A DNA stretch of 64,000 nt from an uncultured Blautia sp. (lineage in GTDB: Bacteria > Bacillota > Clostridia > Lachnospirales > Lachnospiraceae), in assembly GCA_900542045.1 (NCBI GenBank), contig UQMI01000010.1, positions 1 to 64,000 on the forward strand, written 5' to 3'. The stretch's first letter is position 1; the number at the start of each line of letters is the position of its first letter. Below, piece after piece: positions 39,396 through 49,179 of this stretch. The notes under the pieces were generated by a model, which made no database searches, had not been told where the DNA came from, and was given only the letters and a program-made list of their open reading frames with translations. The position numbers were made by a program, and so were the translations under genes.

Positions 39396-42239
39396 TTATG
39401 CATTCAGATATCTGCGGATGTACTGGCCGGTATAGGAATCAGGATTCTTCGCCACTTCCTCCGGTGTTCCCCGTGCAATGACCGTACCTCCCTTATCCCC
39501 GCCTTCCGGCCCGATATCGATAATATAATCTGCCGTCTTGATCACATCCAGATTATGCTCAATGACCACCACCGTATTGCCGCCTTCTGCCAGCCGGTGC
39601 AGGATATCGATCAGCTTATGCACATCCGCAAAATGCAGCCCGGTCGTTGGCTCGTCCAGAATATAAATGGTCCTGCCGGTGCTCCGCTTGGACAGTTCTG
39701 TAGCCAGTTTGATCCGCTGAGCCTCTCCGCCGGACAGCTCTGTAGACGGCTGTCCCAGGCGGATATAAGACAGCCCCACGTCATACAGCGTCTGTATCTT
39801 TCTCTGGATAGAGGGAATGTGCGCAAAAAACTCCAGCGCCTCCTCCACCGTCATATTCAGCACATCGTAGATACTTTTGTCTTTATATTTTACCTCCAGA
39901 GTCTCCCGATTATAACGTTTTCCCTTACATACTTCACAGGGAACATAGACATCCGGCAGAAAATGCATTTCGATCTTGATAATGCCGTCTCCGCTGCAGG
40001 CCTCGCAGCGGCCTCCTTTCACATTAAAGCTGAAACGGCCTTTTTTGTATCCTCTGGCTTTGGCATCTGCAGTCGCCGCAAACAGATCCCGGATCTGATC
40101 AAACACACCGGTATAGGTAGCCGGATTGGACCGGGGCGTCCGTCCAATGGGAGACTGATCGATATTGATGACTTTATCCAGCGCTTCCATGCCGTCAATT
40201 CCGTCGTGATCTCCGGGAATACATCTGGCCCGGTTCAGATTCCTGGCCAGTGACTTATAGAGGATCTCGTTGACCAGAGAGCTCTTCCCGGAGCCGGATA
40301 CGCCCGTCACACATGTCATAACACCCAGCGGAAATTCCACATTAATATTCTTCAGATTATTCTGTCTGGCACCTCGTACTGTCAGCCAGCCCGCAGGCTC
40401 TTTCCGGATCTCCGGCACCGGTATCTTCAACCGGCCGCTCAAATATGCTCCGGTAATAGAGTCCGGATTGCGCATCAGGTCCTCCGCCGTTCCCACAGCC
40501 ACCAGTTCTCCGCCATGTTCACCGGCTCCCGGCCCAATGTCCACGATGCAATCCGCTGCCCGCATGGTGTCCTCATCGTGTTCCACAACGATCAATGTAT
40601 TCCCCAGGTCACGAAGATGGGTCAGCGTATGCAGCAGTTTGTCATTATCCCGCTGATGGAGTCCAATGCTGGGTTCATCCAGAATATAGGCAACGCCCAC
40701 CAGACCGGATCCGATCTGGGTAGCCAGGCGGATCCGCTGCGCTTCTCCGCCGGACAGAGTACCTGTGGCTCTGGACAGGGTCAGATATTCCAACCCCACA
40801 TCCGCCAGAAATCCCACCCGGGCACGGATCTCCTTCAATACCTGATGTCCGATCATTTCCTGTGTCTCCGTAAGCTTCATTTCTCCCAGAAACTTCTTCA
40901 GCGAATCAATAGACATGGAAGTCAGCTCATAAATATTTTTATCACAGACCGTCACCGCCAGCGATTCCTTCTTCAGTCTCTGGCCATGGCAGACCGGACA
41001 GGGAGTGATCCGCATAAAGCTTTCGTATTCCTGTTTCATGATGTCGGAACCGGTTTCCTTATAACGCCGTTCCACATTCTTGATCAGGCCTTCAAAAGCC
41101 ACATCGTAAACACCTACACCCCTCTGTCCTTTGTAACGCACCTTTACCGACCGTCCCTGGGTGCCATAGATCAGCATATCCTGGATTTCCTGCGGATACT
41201 CCGCGAAAGGCGTGTCCAGGCTGAACTGGTATTCTTCTGCCAGCGCATCCAGAATGGCCCTGGTAAAACTGTTCTTGTCGGTACAGGACTGCCATCCGGT
41301 CACCACAATGGCTCCCTGGGCAATACTCAGCTTCCGGTCCGGTATCATCAGCTCCGGATCAAATTCCATCCGGTATCCCAGTCCCAGACACTCCGGGCAT
41401 GCTCCAAAAGGATTGTTAAAGGAAAAGCTGCGGGGCTCGATCTCGTCCACACTGATCCCACAGTCCGGACAGGAGAAGCTCTGACTGAAATTCATATAGG
41501 TACCGTCCAGCTTATCCACCACGGCCAGCCCGTCTGTAAGCCCCAGCACTGTTTCCAGAGAATCCGTGAGACGCTTCTCAATCCCCGGTTTGATCACCAG
41601 CCTGTCCACCACAATGGCTATGGTGTGCTTGATGTTCTTGTCCAGGCTGATCTCCTCGGAAAGCTCGTAGAGATTCCCGTCAATGATCACCCGGACATAA
41701 CCGCTCCTGCGGGCCTGTTCCAGCAGCTTGGCATGGGTTCCCTTCCGCCCCCGCACCACCGGAGCCAGCAACTGTATCCTGGACCGCTCCGGCAGCTGCA
41801 TCACCTGATCCACCATCTGATCCACAGTCTGCTTCCGGATCTCCCGGCCGCATTTCGGACAGTGCGGAATTCCGATCCTGGCATAAAGCAGGCGGAAATA
41901 ATCATAAATCTCCGTCACTGTCCCCACAGTGGAACGGGGATTCCGGTTCGTAGACTTCTGATCAATGGAAATGGCAGGAGAAAGTCCTTCGATACTCTCC
42001 ACATCCGGTTTCTCCATCTGACCCAGAAACTGTCTTGCATAAGATGACAATGACTCCATATAGCGCCGCTGTCCTTCTGCATAAATCGTATCGAAAGCCA
42101 GAGACGACTTGCCGGAACCGGAAAGCCCGGTCAGCACCACAAATTCGTTTCTGGGAATATCCACGTCCAGATGCTTCAGATTGTTGACATTGGCACCGCG
42201 TATTTTAATAAACTGTTTTTCTTTTTTGTTAGCTGCCAT
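39396..42239 (-). CDS. uvrA: Excinuclease ABC subunit A
   Basis: The 947-residue protein recognises DNA damage in nucleotide excision repair. It has two ABC ATPase modules: [17 protein letters not shown] and [17 protein letters not shown]alker A motifs, [12 protein letters not shown] twice as signature, and [11 protein letters not shown] / [11 protein letters not shown]alker B. Zinc modules appear as CPDCG...CPECLGLG and CEACSGDG...CEVCKGKR. I take ATG 42239 ([24 protein letters not shown]); an in-frame extension to 42341 is unlikely. Upstream are a promoter and a LexA-type box. uvrB is not in the window. Confidence 0.98.
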   Translation of the reverse strand: MAANKKEKQFIKIRGANVNNLKHLDVDIPRNEFVVLTGLSGSGKSSLAFDTIYAEGQRRYMESLSSYARQFLGQMEKPDVESIEGLSPAISIDQKSTNRNPRSTVGTVTEIYDYFRLLYARIGIPHCPKCGREIRKQTVDQMVDQVMQLPERSRIQLLAPVVRGRKGTHAKLLEQARRSGYVRVIIDGNLYELSEEISLDKNIKHTIAIVVDRLVIKPGIEKRLTDSLETVLGLTDGLAVVDKLDGTYMNFSQSFSCPDCGISVDEIEPRSFSFNNPFGACPECLGLGYRMEFDPELMIPDRKLSIAQGAIVVTGWQSCTDKNSFTRAILDALAEEYQFSLDTPFAEYPQEIQDMLIYGTQGRSVKVRYKGQRGVGVYDVAFEGLIKNVERRYKETGSDIMKQEYESFMRITPCPVCHGQRLKKESLAVTVCDKNIYELTSMSIDSLKKFLGEMKLTETQEMIGHQVLKEIRARVGFLADVGLEYLTLSRATGTLSGGEAQRIRLATQIGSGLVGVAYILDEPSIGLHQRDNDKLLHTLTHLRDLGNTLIVVEHDEDTMRAADCIVDIGPGAGEHGGELVAVGTAEDLMRNPDSITGAYLSGRLKIPVPEIRKEPAGWLTVRGARQNNLKNINVEFPLGVMTCVTGVSGSGKSSLVNEILYKSLARNLNRARCIPGDHDGIDGMEALDKVINIDQSPIGRTPRSNPATYTGVFDQIRDLFAATADAKARGYKKGRFSFNVKGGRCEACSGDGIIKIEMHFLPDVYVPCEVCKGKRYNRETLEVKYKDKSIYDVLNMTVEEALEFFAHIPSIQRKIQTLYDVGLSYIRLGQPSTELSGGEAQRIKLATELSKRSTGRTIYILDEPTTGLHFADVHKLIDILHRLAEGGNTVVVIEHNLDVIKTADYIIDIGPEGGDKGGTVIARGTPEEVAKNPDSYTGQYIRRYLNA

Positions 42240-42377
42240 GTTATTCTCCTCTAATATAAGTAGTGTTTCCCATTCTGAAAAAACATATCTCTTTTGCAGA
42301 TGTATTTTGAAAAATTGCAGAAACAGAAAATCCGGAACCATTCATCCTTTATCTTCCGTTCCCGATATTATCCGAAC

Positions 42378-42417
42378 ATTATACTATAAGGCATCTGCTT
42401 TTGCAAACATTTGTTCG
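42378..42417 (-). promoter_or_regulatory. uvrA promoter with overlapping LexA (SOS) box
   Basis: TTGCAA (42406-42401), a 17-bp spacer and TATAAT (42383-42378) on the minus strand. Across the -35 lies CGAACAAATGTTTG (42417-42404), which fits 13 of 14 positions of the Gram-positive LexA/DinR consensus CGAACRNRYGTTYC. LexA there would block the promoter until DNA damage. Confidence 0.85.
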
Positions 42418-42540
42418 GTATTTTTTCTGAAAATGGCGGCATCTGATCCACTTCTTTCTCATTTTCCGGCAAGGCCCAGGGCCGGTCATCCGCTGCCGTG
42501 CAGACACAGACGGATTCTGACCTTTTGACCCAGACATCCT

Positions 42541-43671
42541 TTAAAGGAGAAAATCCGCCAGAATCGGATTGCTCACAAAAATCCCCTGTTTTGTCAGGAA
42601 GATCCGGCCGTCTCTGCACTCCAGCATCTGCATTCGCTGATATTTTTCCAGGATATCACCGTAAATTTCATGGATATCACAGGAAAACAGTCTCCTGAAT
42701 TCTTCTTCCGAAACACCTTCGGTCATGCGCAGTCCCAGAAACATAAATTCTTCCATCTGTTCCTGTTTGGACAGCCTCTGTATCTCCTGCCGCAGCTTTG
42801 CCGGCTCTCCTTTGCTCTTCAGGTACCCTTCCATGTCAGGCCGGTTGGAAAACCGTACATTTTCCAGAAGAGAAGCAGCTCCCAGGCCAAATCCCAGATA
42901 GTTTTCCCGCTTCCAATAACCGATATTATGGCGGCACTCCCGGCCGTCACTGGCATAGTTGGAGATCTCATAGCAGGAATACCCATATTCTGCCAGTACC
43001 TTCTCTGTATCCTCATACATCTGCCGTTCCAGTTCTTCCCCCGGCAGCTGCAGGTCCATTTCCGCAAAAGGAGTTCCCTCTTCCACAATGAGACTGTAGG
43101 CAGAAATATGTTCCGGCCCCAGTTCTCCTATGGTCCGCAGACTTGTCTCCCAGTCCTGGGGCGTCTGGCCCGGCAGCCCCGACATCAGATCCACATTGAT
43201 ATTTTCAAATCCAGCTTCTCTGGCCTCCCGGAAGCTTTTCTGAAATTCCCGGAATGTATGGATCCTGCCCAGCAGCTGCAGTTCCCGGTTCAGCACCGAC
43301 TGACAGCCAATGCTCAGCCGGTTCACCCCTGCCTTTTTCCAGCCCTGCAGCTTCTGGCCGGTAAAGGTTCCGGGATTCCCTTCCATGGTAATCTCCACGT
43401 CTTCCTCCAGACTGTACCCGGCCGCTATGCAATCCATCAGCGTCCCGATTTCTCTGCCGGACAGCAGAGACGGTGTCCCTCCGCCAAAATACACGGTGGT
43501 AACTCTGTAATCCTGGACTTCCGATGCCGCCTGCCGGATTTCCTGCTGGAGAGTTTTCAGATATCTGCTCCGGATCTCCTCCCCATAATTTCCTGACAGA
43601 AAATCGCAGTAACTGCATTTACGGACACAAAAAGGCAGATGTATATAAAGCTCCAGTTTTCCACTGCTCAT
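42541..43671 (-). CDS. hemW: HemW-like radical SAM protein
   Basis: The 376-residue protein carries LYIHLPFCVRKCSYCDF (CxxxCxxC for the 4Fe-4S/SAM cluster), TVYFGGGTPSLLS, EITMEGNPGTF, RLSIGCQSV, NVDLMSGLPGQT and HISAYSLIVEEGTPF. These are the family signature of HemW, a haem chaperone formerly annotated as oxygen-independent coproporphyrinogen oxidase. It lacks the extra N-terminal Cys-independent helix of true HemN. Start ATG 43671 has GGGAGGAACACGCTT upstream. Its neighbour in most clostridia is lepA, from which it is here separated by the SPFH/Arc pair. Confidence 0.94.
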   Translation of the reverse strand: MSSGKLELYIHLPFCVRKCSYCDFLSGNYGEEIRSRYLKTLQQEIRQAASEVQDYRVTTVYFGGGTPSLLSGREIGTLMDCIAAGYSLEEDVEITMEGNPGTFTGQKLQGWKKAGVNRLSIGCQSVLNRELQLLGRIHTFREFQKSFREAREAGFENINVDLMSGLPGQTPQDWETSLRTIGELGPEHISAYSLIVEEGTPFAEMDLQLPGEELERQMYEDTEKVLAEYGYSCYEISNYASDGRECRHNIGYWKRENYLGFGLGAASLLENVRFSNRPDMEGYLKSKGEPAKLRQEIQRLSKQEQMEEFMFLGLRMTEGVSEEEFRRLFSCDIHEIYGDILEKYQRMQMLECRDGRIFLTKQGIFVSNPILADFLL

Positions 43672-43748
43672 AAGCGTGTTCCTCCCTGTCCCGCCTCCGG
43701 GATATTCTTTCGAAAATTTATCATAGCACACTCCCTCTGAAAAATCTA

Positions 43749-43800
43749 TTGACATTTCACCTTCCAGATTATATTATAATGATATCAAATTAATATCATT
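43749..43800 (+). promoter_or_regulatory. Promoter and operator-like dyad of the SPFH gene
   Basis: TTGACA (43749-43754), a 17-bp spacer and TATTAT (43772-43777). Directly after the -10 lies AATGATAT-N7-ATATCATT (43778-43800), a perfect 8-bp inverted repeat over the likely transcription start, where a repressor would block initiation. Confidence 0.75.
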
Positions 43801-43828
43801 TTCATTCCAAAATGAGGAGGATGGGGTT

Positions 43829-44848
43829 ATGGAAACAAAACAAATGATTACGGAAGAAAAGATTCTGAATGCCCGTTCTGGTATGACATACCTGCTTCTG
43901 GGCCTGTTCATGCTGATTTTCTGCTGGGCTCCCTGTGTGGCAGGGGCGCTGTATTTTGAATCGCAGGAATCTGCCTTGTCTGCAGCCCTGCTGACTGTGG
44001 GGATCATCCTCTGTATTTTTCTGGCAGTGGGAGGGACCATCCTCCTGTGCGGCCTGAAGGTAATCCACCCCAACGAAGCGCTGGTCCTCACTCTGTTCGG
44101 CAATTACTACGGCACCCTGTATCAGCCAGGCTTTTACTGGGTCAATCCATTCTGTACTGCCATCAATCCCACCGCGGAACAGCGGAATCTCAGGGCTGCC
44201 AAGACTGCGTCCACCGGGGACACGGAAATTTCCGTCAGTACCGGCAGCACCAGCATCCGCAAAAAAGTTTCCCTGCGTACGCTGACCCTGGACAACAAGC
44301 GCCAGAAGGTCAACGATGAACTGGGCAATCCGGTGGAGATCGGTACAGTGGTCATCTGGCGGGTCGCTAATGCCACCAAGGCGGTCCTGAACGTGGAAAA
44401 CTACGTGGAATACCTCTCCATCCAGTGTGATGCCATTACCAGGAATGCCGCCCGTCATTACCCCTATGACACCAACGACGGCATGGATGAGAAAACTCTG
44501 CGGGGCAGCAGCCAGGAGATCGCCGATATCATGCAGGAAGAACTGCAGCAGAAAGTGGCAGACGCCGGCATCGAGATCCTGGATGTCCGCATCACTCATC
44601 TGGCCTATGCACCGGAGATTGCATCCGCCATGCTCCAGAGGCAGCAGGCGGCGGCCATCATCGATGCCCGCCAGAAGATCGTGGAAGGTGCTGTGAGCAT
44701 GGTGGAAATGGCCCTGAACCAGCTTTCCGAGAATCAGATCGTGGAGCTGGACGAAGAGCGAAAGGCCGCCATGGTCAGCAATCTGCTGGTGGTCCTGTGC
44801 GGAAACAAGGACGCGCAGCCCATCGTCAACAGCGGCTCCCTTTATTAA
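43829..44848 (+). CDS. SPFH/band-7 domain membrane protein
   Basis: The 339-residue protein has two N-terminal membrane helices (about 20-45 and 52-75). An SPFH domain follows ([63 protein letters not shown]). A helical C-terminal part has [20 protein letters not shown], like flotillin/HflK-type scaffolds. It probably oligomerises at the membrane inner face. SD is GAGGAGG before the ATG at 43829. It is followed after 50 bases by a small Arc-type regulator, a pairing that recurs in gut Firmicutes. Function unproven. Confidence 0.9.
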   Translation: METKQMITEEKILNARSGMTYLLLGLFMLIFCWAPCVAGALYFESQESALSAALLTVGIILCIFLAVGGTILLCGLKVIHPNEALVLTLFGNYYGTLYQPGFYWVNPFCTAINPTAEQRNLRAAKTASTGDTEISVSTGSTSIRKKVSLRTLTLDNKRQKVNDELGNPVEIGTVVIWRVANATKAVLNVENYVEYLSIQCDAITRNAARHYPYDTNDGMDEKTLRGSSQEIADIMQEELQQKVADAGIEILDVRITHLAYAPEIASAMLQRQQAAAIIDARQKIVEGAVSMVEMALNQLSENQIVELDEERKAAMVSNLLVVLCGNKDAQPIVNSGSLY

Positions 44849-44898
44849 ATTTCAGAGCAGCTGCCAATGAAACCATCGTCTGAAAAAGGAGGGTAGCA

Positions 44899-45087
44899 AT
44901 GGCTGATCCCCAGAAAGAAAAAGCGAAAAAGCAGATTCCATTGCGACTGTCTGCTACCCTTTATCATGAGATCGCCCAGTGGGCGGAAGACGATTTCCGT
45001 TCTGTTAACGGGCAGATCGAATATCTGCTGACGGAATGTGTCCGTCAGCGAAAAAAGGGCAAAAAGAACCGGGACGACTCTCTCTAA
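44899..45087 (+). CDS. Arc-type ribbon-helix-helix protein
   Basis: The 62-residue basic protein KKQIPLRLSATLYHEIAQWA...SVNGQIEYLLTECVRQRKK has the strand-helix-helix pattern of Arc/MetJ DNA-binding dimers, with the beta-strand QIPLRLS as DNA contact. SD is AAAAAGGAGGG nine bases upstream. It is the last gene before a bidirectional terminator and may autoregulate through the dyad at 43778-43800, an inference. Confidence 0.82.
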   Translation: MADPQKEKAKKQIPLRLSATLYHEIAQWAEDDFRSVNGQIEYLLTECVRQRKKGKKNRDDSL

Positions 45088-45108
45088 GAGCCATCCCGGT
45101 TCCTTTTG
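45061..45108. terminator. Bidirectional intrinsic terminator (Arc gene / lepA)
   Basis: GAACCGGGA (45066-45074) pairs with TCCCGGTTC (45094-45102), with CCTTTT on the plus side and AAAAA before it, giving T's on the minus side. It begins within the Arc coding end and lies 67 bases past the lepA stop. Confidence 0.85.
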
Positions 45109-45174
45109 CAGTTCTTTTCTCATCAGACTGTCTTCTGTCCGGTCTTCTCACTTCGGATCACACTGCACCGATCA

Positions 45175-46989
45175 TTATTTATCATCCAGTTTCAGTACAC
45201 TCATAAAGGCTTTCTGCGGGATCTCCACATTTCCAATCTGGCGCATCCGCTTCTTGCCTTCCTTCTGTTTCTCCAGCAGCTTCTTCTTACGGGTAATATC
45301 TCCGCCATAACACTTGGCCAGCACATCCTTGCGCATGGCCTTCACTGTCTCCCGGGCTATGATCTTGCTGCCCACAGCTGCCTGGATCGGAATTTCGAAA
45401 AGCTGTCTGGGGATCTCTTCTTTCAGCTTCTCGCACATCTTCCGGCCGCGCTCATAGGCCGTATCCGCATGGACAATAAAGGAAAGGGCATCCACTTCTT
45501 CCCGGTTCACCAGGATATCCAGCTTCACCAGGTCGCTTCTCTCGTATCCGCACAGATCATAGTCCAGAGAAGCATAACCTCTGGAACGGGATTTCAGCGC
45601 ATCAAAGAAATCATAGATGATCTCATTCAGCGGCAGCTTATAGCGCAGCACCGCACGGGTTTCTTCCATATATTCCATGCCCTCGTACTGACCCCGCCGT
45701 TCCTGGCACAGTTCCATAATGGAACCGATAAATTCGGTAGTCACCATGATCTCCGCCTTCACCATGGGTTCTTCCATATAATCGATCTCCGACGGATCCG
45801 GCAGATTGGAGGGATTGGTCAGTTCCACCATCTCTCCGTTGGTCTTATACACTTTGTAGATTACGCCCGGCGCCGTAGTCACCAGATCCAGATTGTATTC
45901 CCGCTCCAGACGCTCCTGGATGATCTCCAGATGGAGCAGTCCAAGAAATCCGCACCGGAAACCAAATCCCAGTGCCACCGACGTCTCCGGTTCATAGAAC
46001 AGCGATGCATCGTTGAGCTGCAGCTTCTCCAGGGCGTCCCGCAGATCCGGATACTTTGCCCCGTCTGCCGGATACATACCGCAGTAAACCATGGGATTTA
46101 CTTTCTTATAGCCCGGCAGAGCTTCTTCACATGGGTTGTCACGATTGGTAATAGTATCACCCACCCGGGTGTCTCTTACATTCTTAATGCTGGCGGTGAG
46201 GTAACCCACCATCCCCGCGCTGAGTTCCTCACAGGGAATAAACTGGCCGGCGCCGAAATAGCCCACCTCTACCACTTCAAAGGAAGCTCCCGTTGCCATC
46301 ATCTTCACCGGCGTTCCCTTGCGGACCACGCCGTCCATCACGCGGAAAAATACGATCACTCCCTTATAGGAATCGTAGAGAGAGTCGAAGATCAGGGCCT
46401 TCAGCGGCGCGTCCGCGTCTCCTTCCGGAGCCGGTATCTTCTCTACGATCTGTTCCAGCACTTCCTCCACATTCAGTCCGGTTTTTGCCGAGATCCTGGG
46501 AGCATCCTGGGCTTCGATCCCGATCACGTCCTCAATCTCATTGATAACGCGCTCCGGTTCCGCACTGGGAAGATCGATCTTATTGATCACCGGCAGCACA
46601 TCCAGGTCGTGATCCAGTGCCAGATATACATTGGCAAGGGTCTGGGCTTCAATGCCCTGGGCCGCGTCCACCACCAGAATGGCCCCATCGCAGGCCGCCA
46701 GACTTCTGGAGACCTCATAATTAAAATCCACATGTCCCGGTGTGTCAATCAGGTTAAAAATATATTCCTCGCCGTTCCTGGCTTTATATACGGTGCGGAC
46801 CGCCTGGGATTTGATGGTAATACCCCGCTCCCGTTCCAGTTCCATGTTATCCAGTACCTGAGACTGCATCTCGCGGTCCGTCAGCAGCCCTGTCATCTCA
46901 ATGATCCGGTCTGCCAGCGTGGATTTTCCATGGTCAATATGAGCAATGATACAAAAATTTCTGATTTTGCTCTGGTCTGTACCCGCCAC
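45175..46989 (-). CDS. lepA: Elongation factor 4 (LepA)
   Basis: The 604-residue translational GTPase back-translocates stalled ribosomes. G1 is [16 protein letters not shown]2 region [11 protein letters not shown]3 [10 protein letters not shown]4 [10 protein letters not shown]. The LepA-specific C-terminal domain has [38 protein letters not shown] as its core. Start is GTG at 46989 with AGGAGG eight bases upstream; the ATG at 47019 adds ten residues across the SD itself. Confidence 0.97.
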   Translation of the reverse strand: MAGTDQSKIRNFCIIAHIDHGKSTLADRIIEMTGLLTDREMQSQVLDNMELERERGITIKSQAVRTVYKARNGEEYIFNLIDTPGHVDFNYEVSRSLAACDGAILVVDAAQGIEAQTLANVYLALDHDLDVLPVINKIDLPSAEPERVINEIEDVIGIEAQDAPRISAKTGLNVEEVLEQIVEKIPAPEGDADAPLKALIFDSLYDSYKGVIVFFRVMDGVVRKGTPVKMMATGASFEVVEVGYFGAGQFIPCEELSAGMVGYLTASIKNVRDTRVGDTITNRDNPCEEALPGYKKVNPMVYCGMYPADGAKYPDLRDALEKLQLNDASLFYEPETSVALGFGFRCGFLGLLHLEIIQERLEREYNLDLVTTAPGVIYKVYKTNGEMVELTNPSNLPDPSEIDYMEEPMVKAEIMVTTEFIGSIMELCQERRGQYEGMEYMEETRAVLRYKLPLNEIIYDFFDALKSRSRGYASLDYDLCGYERSDLVKLDILVNREEVDALSFIVHADTAYERGRKMCEKLKEEIPRQLFEIPIQAAVGSKIIARETVKAMRKDVLAKCYGGDITRKKKLLEKQKEGKKRMRQIGNVEIPQKAFMSVLKLDDK

Positions 46990-47505
46990 AAGCAATTCCT
47001 CCTGTTCTGGTAAAATCATCTGTCAGCGGAACTCAGACCCGGAGCCTCTCTGCGCTGAATCGCCCTGTTCCCATTAACCGGAACAGCAAAGTATTTCCCC
47101 GCTCCTCATTCCCCGACAGCCGCTCCCGATTCCCGGACAGCCCTGTCTCTGACATTATCGCAGTATTATAACACAGAACATACAGACATCACAAGGATTT
47201 GTGACGGAAAAAGTTCGGGATTCCTTTTTCTGAGCATTGACATTTCTGTTGATGCCTGTTTTCTTTTTATTTGATAATGCCCGGTTCTTTTCCTTTTGTT
47301 TTCTGAATTCTCTTATTTCGTATGGGAATATTGCATAGTTTTTCCTCATAATCCTGTGCAATCTACACTTTTTGCATAGTTTCACTCCTCGCTCTTTGTC
47401 CTACACATTGTATGAAAACACTTTCTCTTTTCCAATACTTTGTGGTATTTCCACCATTCCTATTCTTTGATAAAATAGAGAAAAAGAAAAAAGGAGGCAA
47501 ACATT
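46990..47505. promoter_or_regulatory. lepA / methyltransferase intergenic region with promoters and TTGCA motifs
   Basis: On the minus strand TATAAT at 47169-47164 may serve lepA (a TTGTGA lies 19 bases further up). On the plus strand TTTCCA (47448-47453)-17-TAAAAT (47471-47476) precedes the GTG at 47506, with AGGAGG at 47492. Upstream are TTGCATAGTTT twice (47331 and 47372) and TGCAAT (47357), echoing the sequence before the second corrinoid gene (51641-51663). GTGG-TATTT-CCAC covers the -35. No gene is supported here. Confidence 0.5.
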
Positions 47506-48321
47506 GTGATTATTATCGGTGAAAAAATTAATGGTTCCATTCCTGCTGTCGCAGATGCGATTGCGAGAAGAGATGCGGACTTCATTAAAAATAGAGCAAA
47601 AATGCAGGCAGAGGCCAATGCCTCTTTCATTGACTGCTGTGCTTCTGTACCGGAAGATGTAGAGGCTGAGACTCTGAAATGGATGATTGATTGTATCCAG
47701 GAAGTAACAGATACCCCAATTTCTGTGGACAGCCCCAGCGCGGATGTATTGACCGTCGCTTACAAATACTGCAAACGTCCCGGTCTGTTCAACTCTGTAT
47801 CCGGTGAAGGAGACAAAATCGACAAAATTTTCCCGATCATGGCACAGCCTGAAAATAAAGACTGGCAGGTAATCGCTCTTTTAAGCGATGATACCGGAAT
47901 TCCCAAAACCGCCGCTGACAGACTTCGCGTATTTGACCGTATTATGGCAAAAGCAAAAGAATACGGTATTTCACCATCCCGTATCCATGTGGATCCCCTG
48001 GTTGAAATGCTTTGTACTTCAGAGGATGGAATTGCCATGAATATCGAGGTTATCTCCACCATCCGCAAGCAGTATCCAACCATTCATATTACTGCTGCAG
48101 TCAGCAATATTTCCTTTAACCTTCCGGTTCGTAAGCTGGTGAACCTGGGCTTCACCGTACTGGCCATGAACGCCGGACTGGACAGCGCTATCCTGGATCC
48201 GACCAACAGAGATATGCTTGGTCTGATCTATGCTACAGAAGCTCTGCTGGGACAGGATGATTACTGTATGGAATACATCGGTGCATACCGTGACGGTCTG
48301 ATCGGCCCCAAGAAGTCCTGA
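47506..48321 (+). CDS. Methyltetrahydrofolate:corrinoid protein methyltransferase
   Basis: The 271-residue TIM-barrel protein is of the dihydropteroate synthase-like type. MIIIGEKINGSIPAV, DFIKNRAKMQAEANASFIDC, TPISVDSPSADVL, GLFNSVSGEG, SRIHVDPLVEML, ITAAVSNISFNLPVRKLVN and AMNAGLDSAILDPTN match AcsE/MtgA/MtrH-like enzymes, which move a methyl between a corrinoid protein and tetrahydrofolate. Start is GTG (SD AGGAGG, spacing 8). The gene leads the corrinoid cluster and would pass methyls from the corrinoid protein into the folate/Wood-Ljungdahl pool. Codon choice is biased to GCA/GTT/AAA, like rpsT. Confidence 0.92.
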   Translation: MIIIGEKINGSIPAVADAIARRDADFIKNRAKMQAEANASFIDCCASVPEDVEAETLKWMIDCIQEVTDTPISVDSPSADVLTVAYKYCKRPGLFNSVSGEGDKIDKIFPIMAQPENKDWQVIALLSDDTGIPKTAADRLRVFDRIMAKAKEYGISPSRIHVDPLVEMLCTSEDGIAMNIEVISTIRKQYPTIHITAAVSNISFNLPVRKLVNLGFTVLAMNAGLDSAILDPTNRDMLGLIYATEALLGQDDYCMEYIGAYRDGLIGPKKS

Positions 48322-48435
48322 CCTGCTCCGAGACAGGCCGGATCTGACACTGCGGGAGGACCGGATACGGCATATCCGCTGGAATAAACAAAAACAAAAA
48401 AGCAATATTTTTATAAAACAAGGAGGAAATTCATT

Positions 48436-49068
48436 ATGAGTAAAATTCAGGAAGTTGCAGATAACGTGATCGCTGGAAAAGCCAAATTAGTTCCGGGTCT
48501 GGTTCAGGAAGCACTGGATGAAGGCAGCGAAGCTACCGATATCCTGAACGCAATGATCGACAGCATGGGCATCGTAGGCGAGAAATTCAAAAACAACGAA
48601 ATTTTCGTTCCTGAAATGCTGGTTGCTGCAAGAGCTATGAAAAAAGGTGTAGATGTTCTTCGTCCTCATCTGGCAACCGGTACCGCTGGTGCTGCAGGAA
48701 AAGTTATCATCGGAACCGTTGCCGGCGACCTTCATGATATCGGAAAGAACCTGGTTGCCATGATGATTGAAAGTGCCGGATTCGAAGTAATCGACCTTGG
48801 CGTAGACGTACCTGCTGAAAAATTCATTGAAGCAGTAAAAGAGAATCCAGATGTTAAGATCGTTGGTCTGTCCGCTCTGCTGACAACCACAATGCCGGCT
48901 ATGAAGACTGCTGTAGAAGCATTGAACGCACAGGATTTCCGCAGCAACATCAAGATTATGGTTGGCGGCGCTCCGATTACCGCAGAATTTGCTGCTGAGA
49001 TCGGCGCAGACGCTTACACACCGGATGCCGCTTCTGCTGCACAGAAAGCAAAAGAACTGGCTGCATAA
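48436..49068 (+). CDS. Corrinoid (B12-binding) protein, MtgC/MtaC type
   Basis: The 210-residue protein has an N-terminal four-helix cap (KIQEVADNVIAGKAKLVPGL...VPEMLVAARAMKKGVDVLRPHL). A Rossmann-like B12 domain follows, with the lower-ligand motif GDLHDIGKNLVA (DxHxxG), LGVDVPAEKF, SALLTTTMPAM and VGGAPITAEFA. It carries the methyl group on cobalt between methyltransferases. SD is AAGGAGG before ATG 48436. The 114-base gap after the methyltransferase holds CGGATA-cggca-TATCCG, possibly a processing hairpin. Highly biased codon use suggests strong expression. A strong terminator follows. Confidence 0.95.
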   Translation: MSKIQEVADNVIAGKAKLVPGLVQEALDEGSEATDILNAMIDSMGIVGEKFKNNEIFVPEMLVAARAMKKGVDVLRPHLATGTAGAAGKVIIGTVAGDLHDIGKNLVAMMIESAGFEVIDLGVDVPAEKFIEAVKENPDVKIVGLSALLTTTMPAMKTAVEALNAQDFRSNIKIMVGGAPITAEFAAEIGADAYTPDAASAAQKAKELAA

Positions 49069-49117
49069 ATATCAGCGGTTTCTTACATAAAGAACCAATA
49101 TTTAGCCTGTTGATCTG

Positions 49118-49145
49118 GCGGAGGTGTTACAGCACCTCCGCTTTT
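49118..49145 (+). terminator. Intrinsic terminator after the first corrinoid protein gene
   Basis: GCGGAGGTG (49118-49126) pairs with CACCTCCGC (49133-49141), followed by TTTT. It lies 50 bases after the stop and 35 before the reactivator gene, so readthrough probably sets a lower level for the latter. Confidence 0.85.
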
Positions 49146-49179
49146 CTTACCTGATAAAAGATAAAAGGAGTACGTGTTT

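Noticed and set aside
45106..47013. 635-codon open frame on the plus strand
   Set aside because: Exact antisense of lepA, with composition typical of a shadow frame.
47155..47385. 76-codon minus-strand frame upstream of lepA
   Set aside because: Low-complexity Lys/Arg sequence in an AT-rich intergenic region with promoter motifs; no SD.
47020..47505. Cobalamin riboswitch or T-box upstream of the corrinoid cluster
   Set aside because: I could not find a B12-box-like or T-box-like sequence; only promoter-like and TTGCA motifs are visible.
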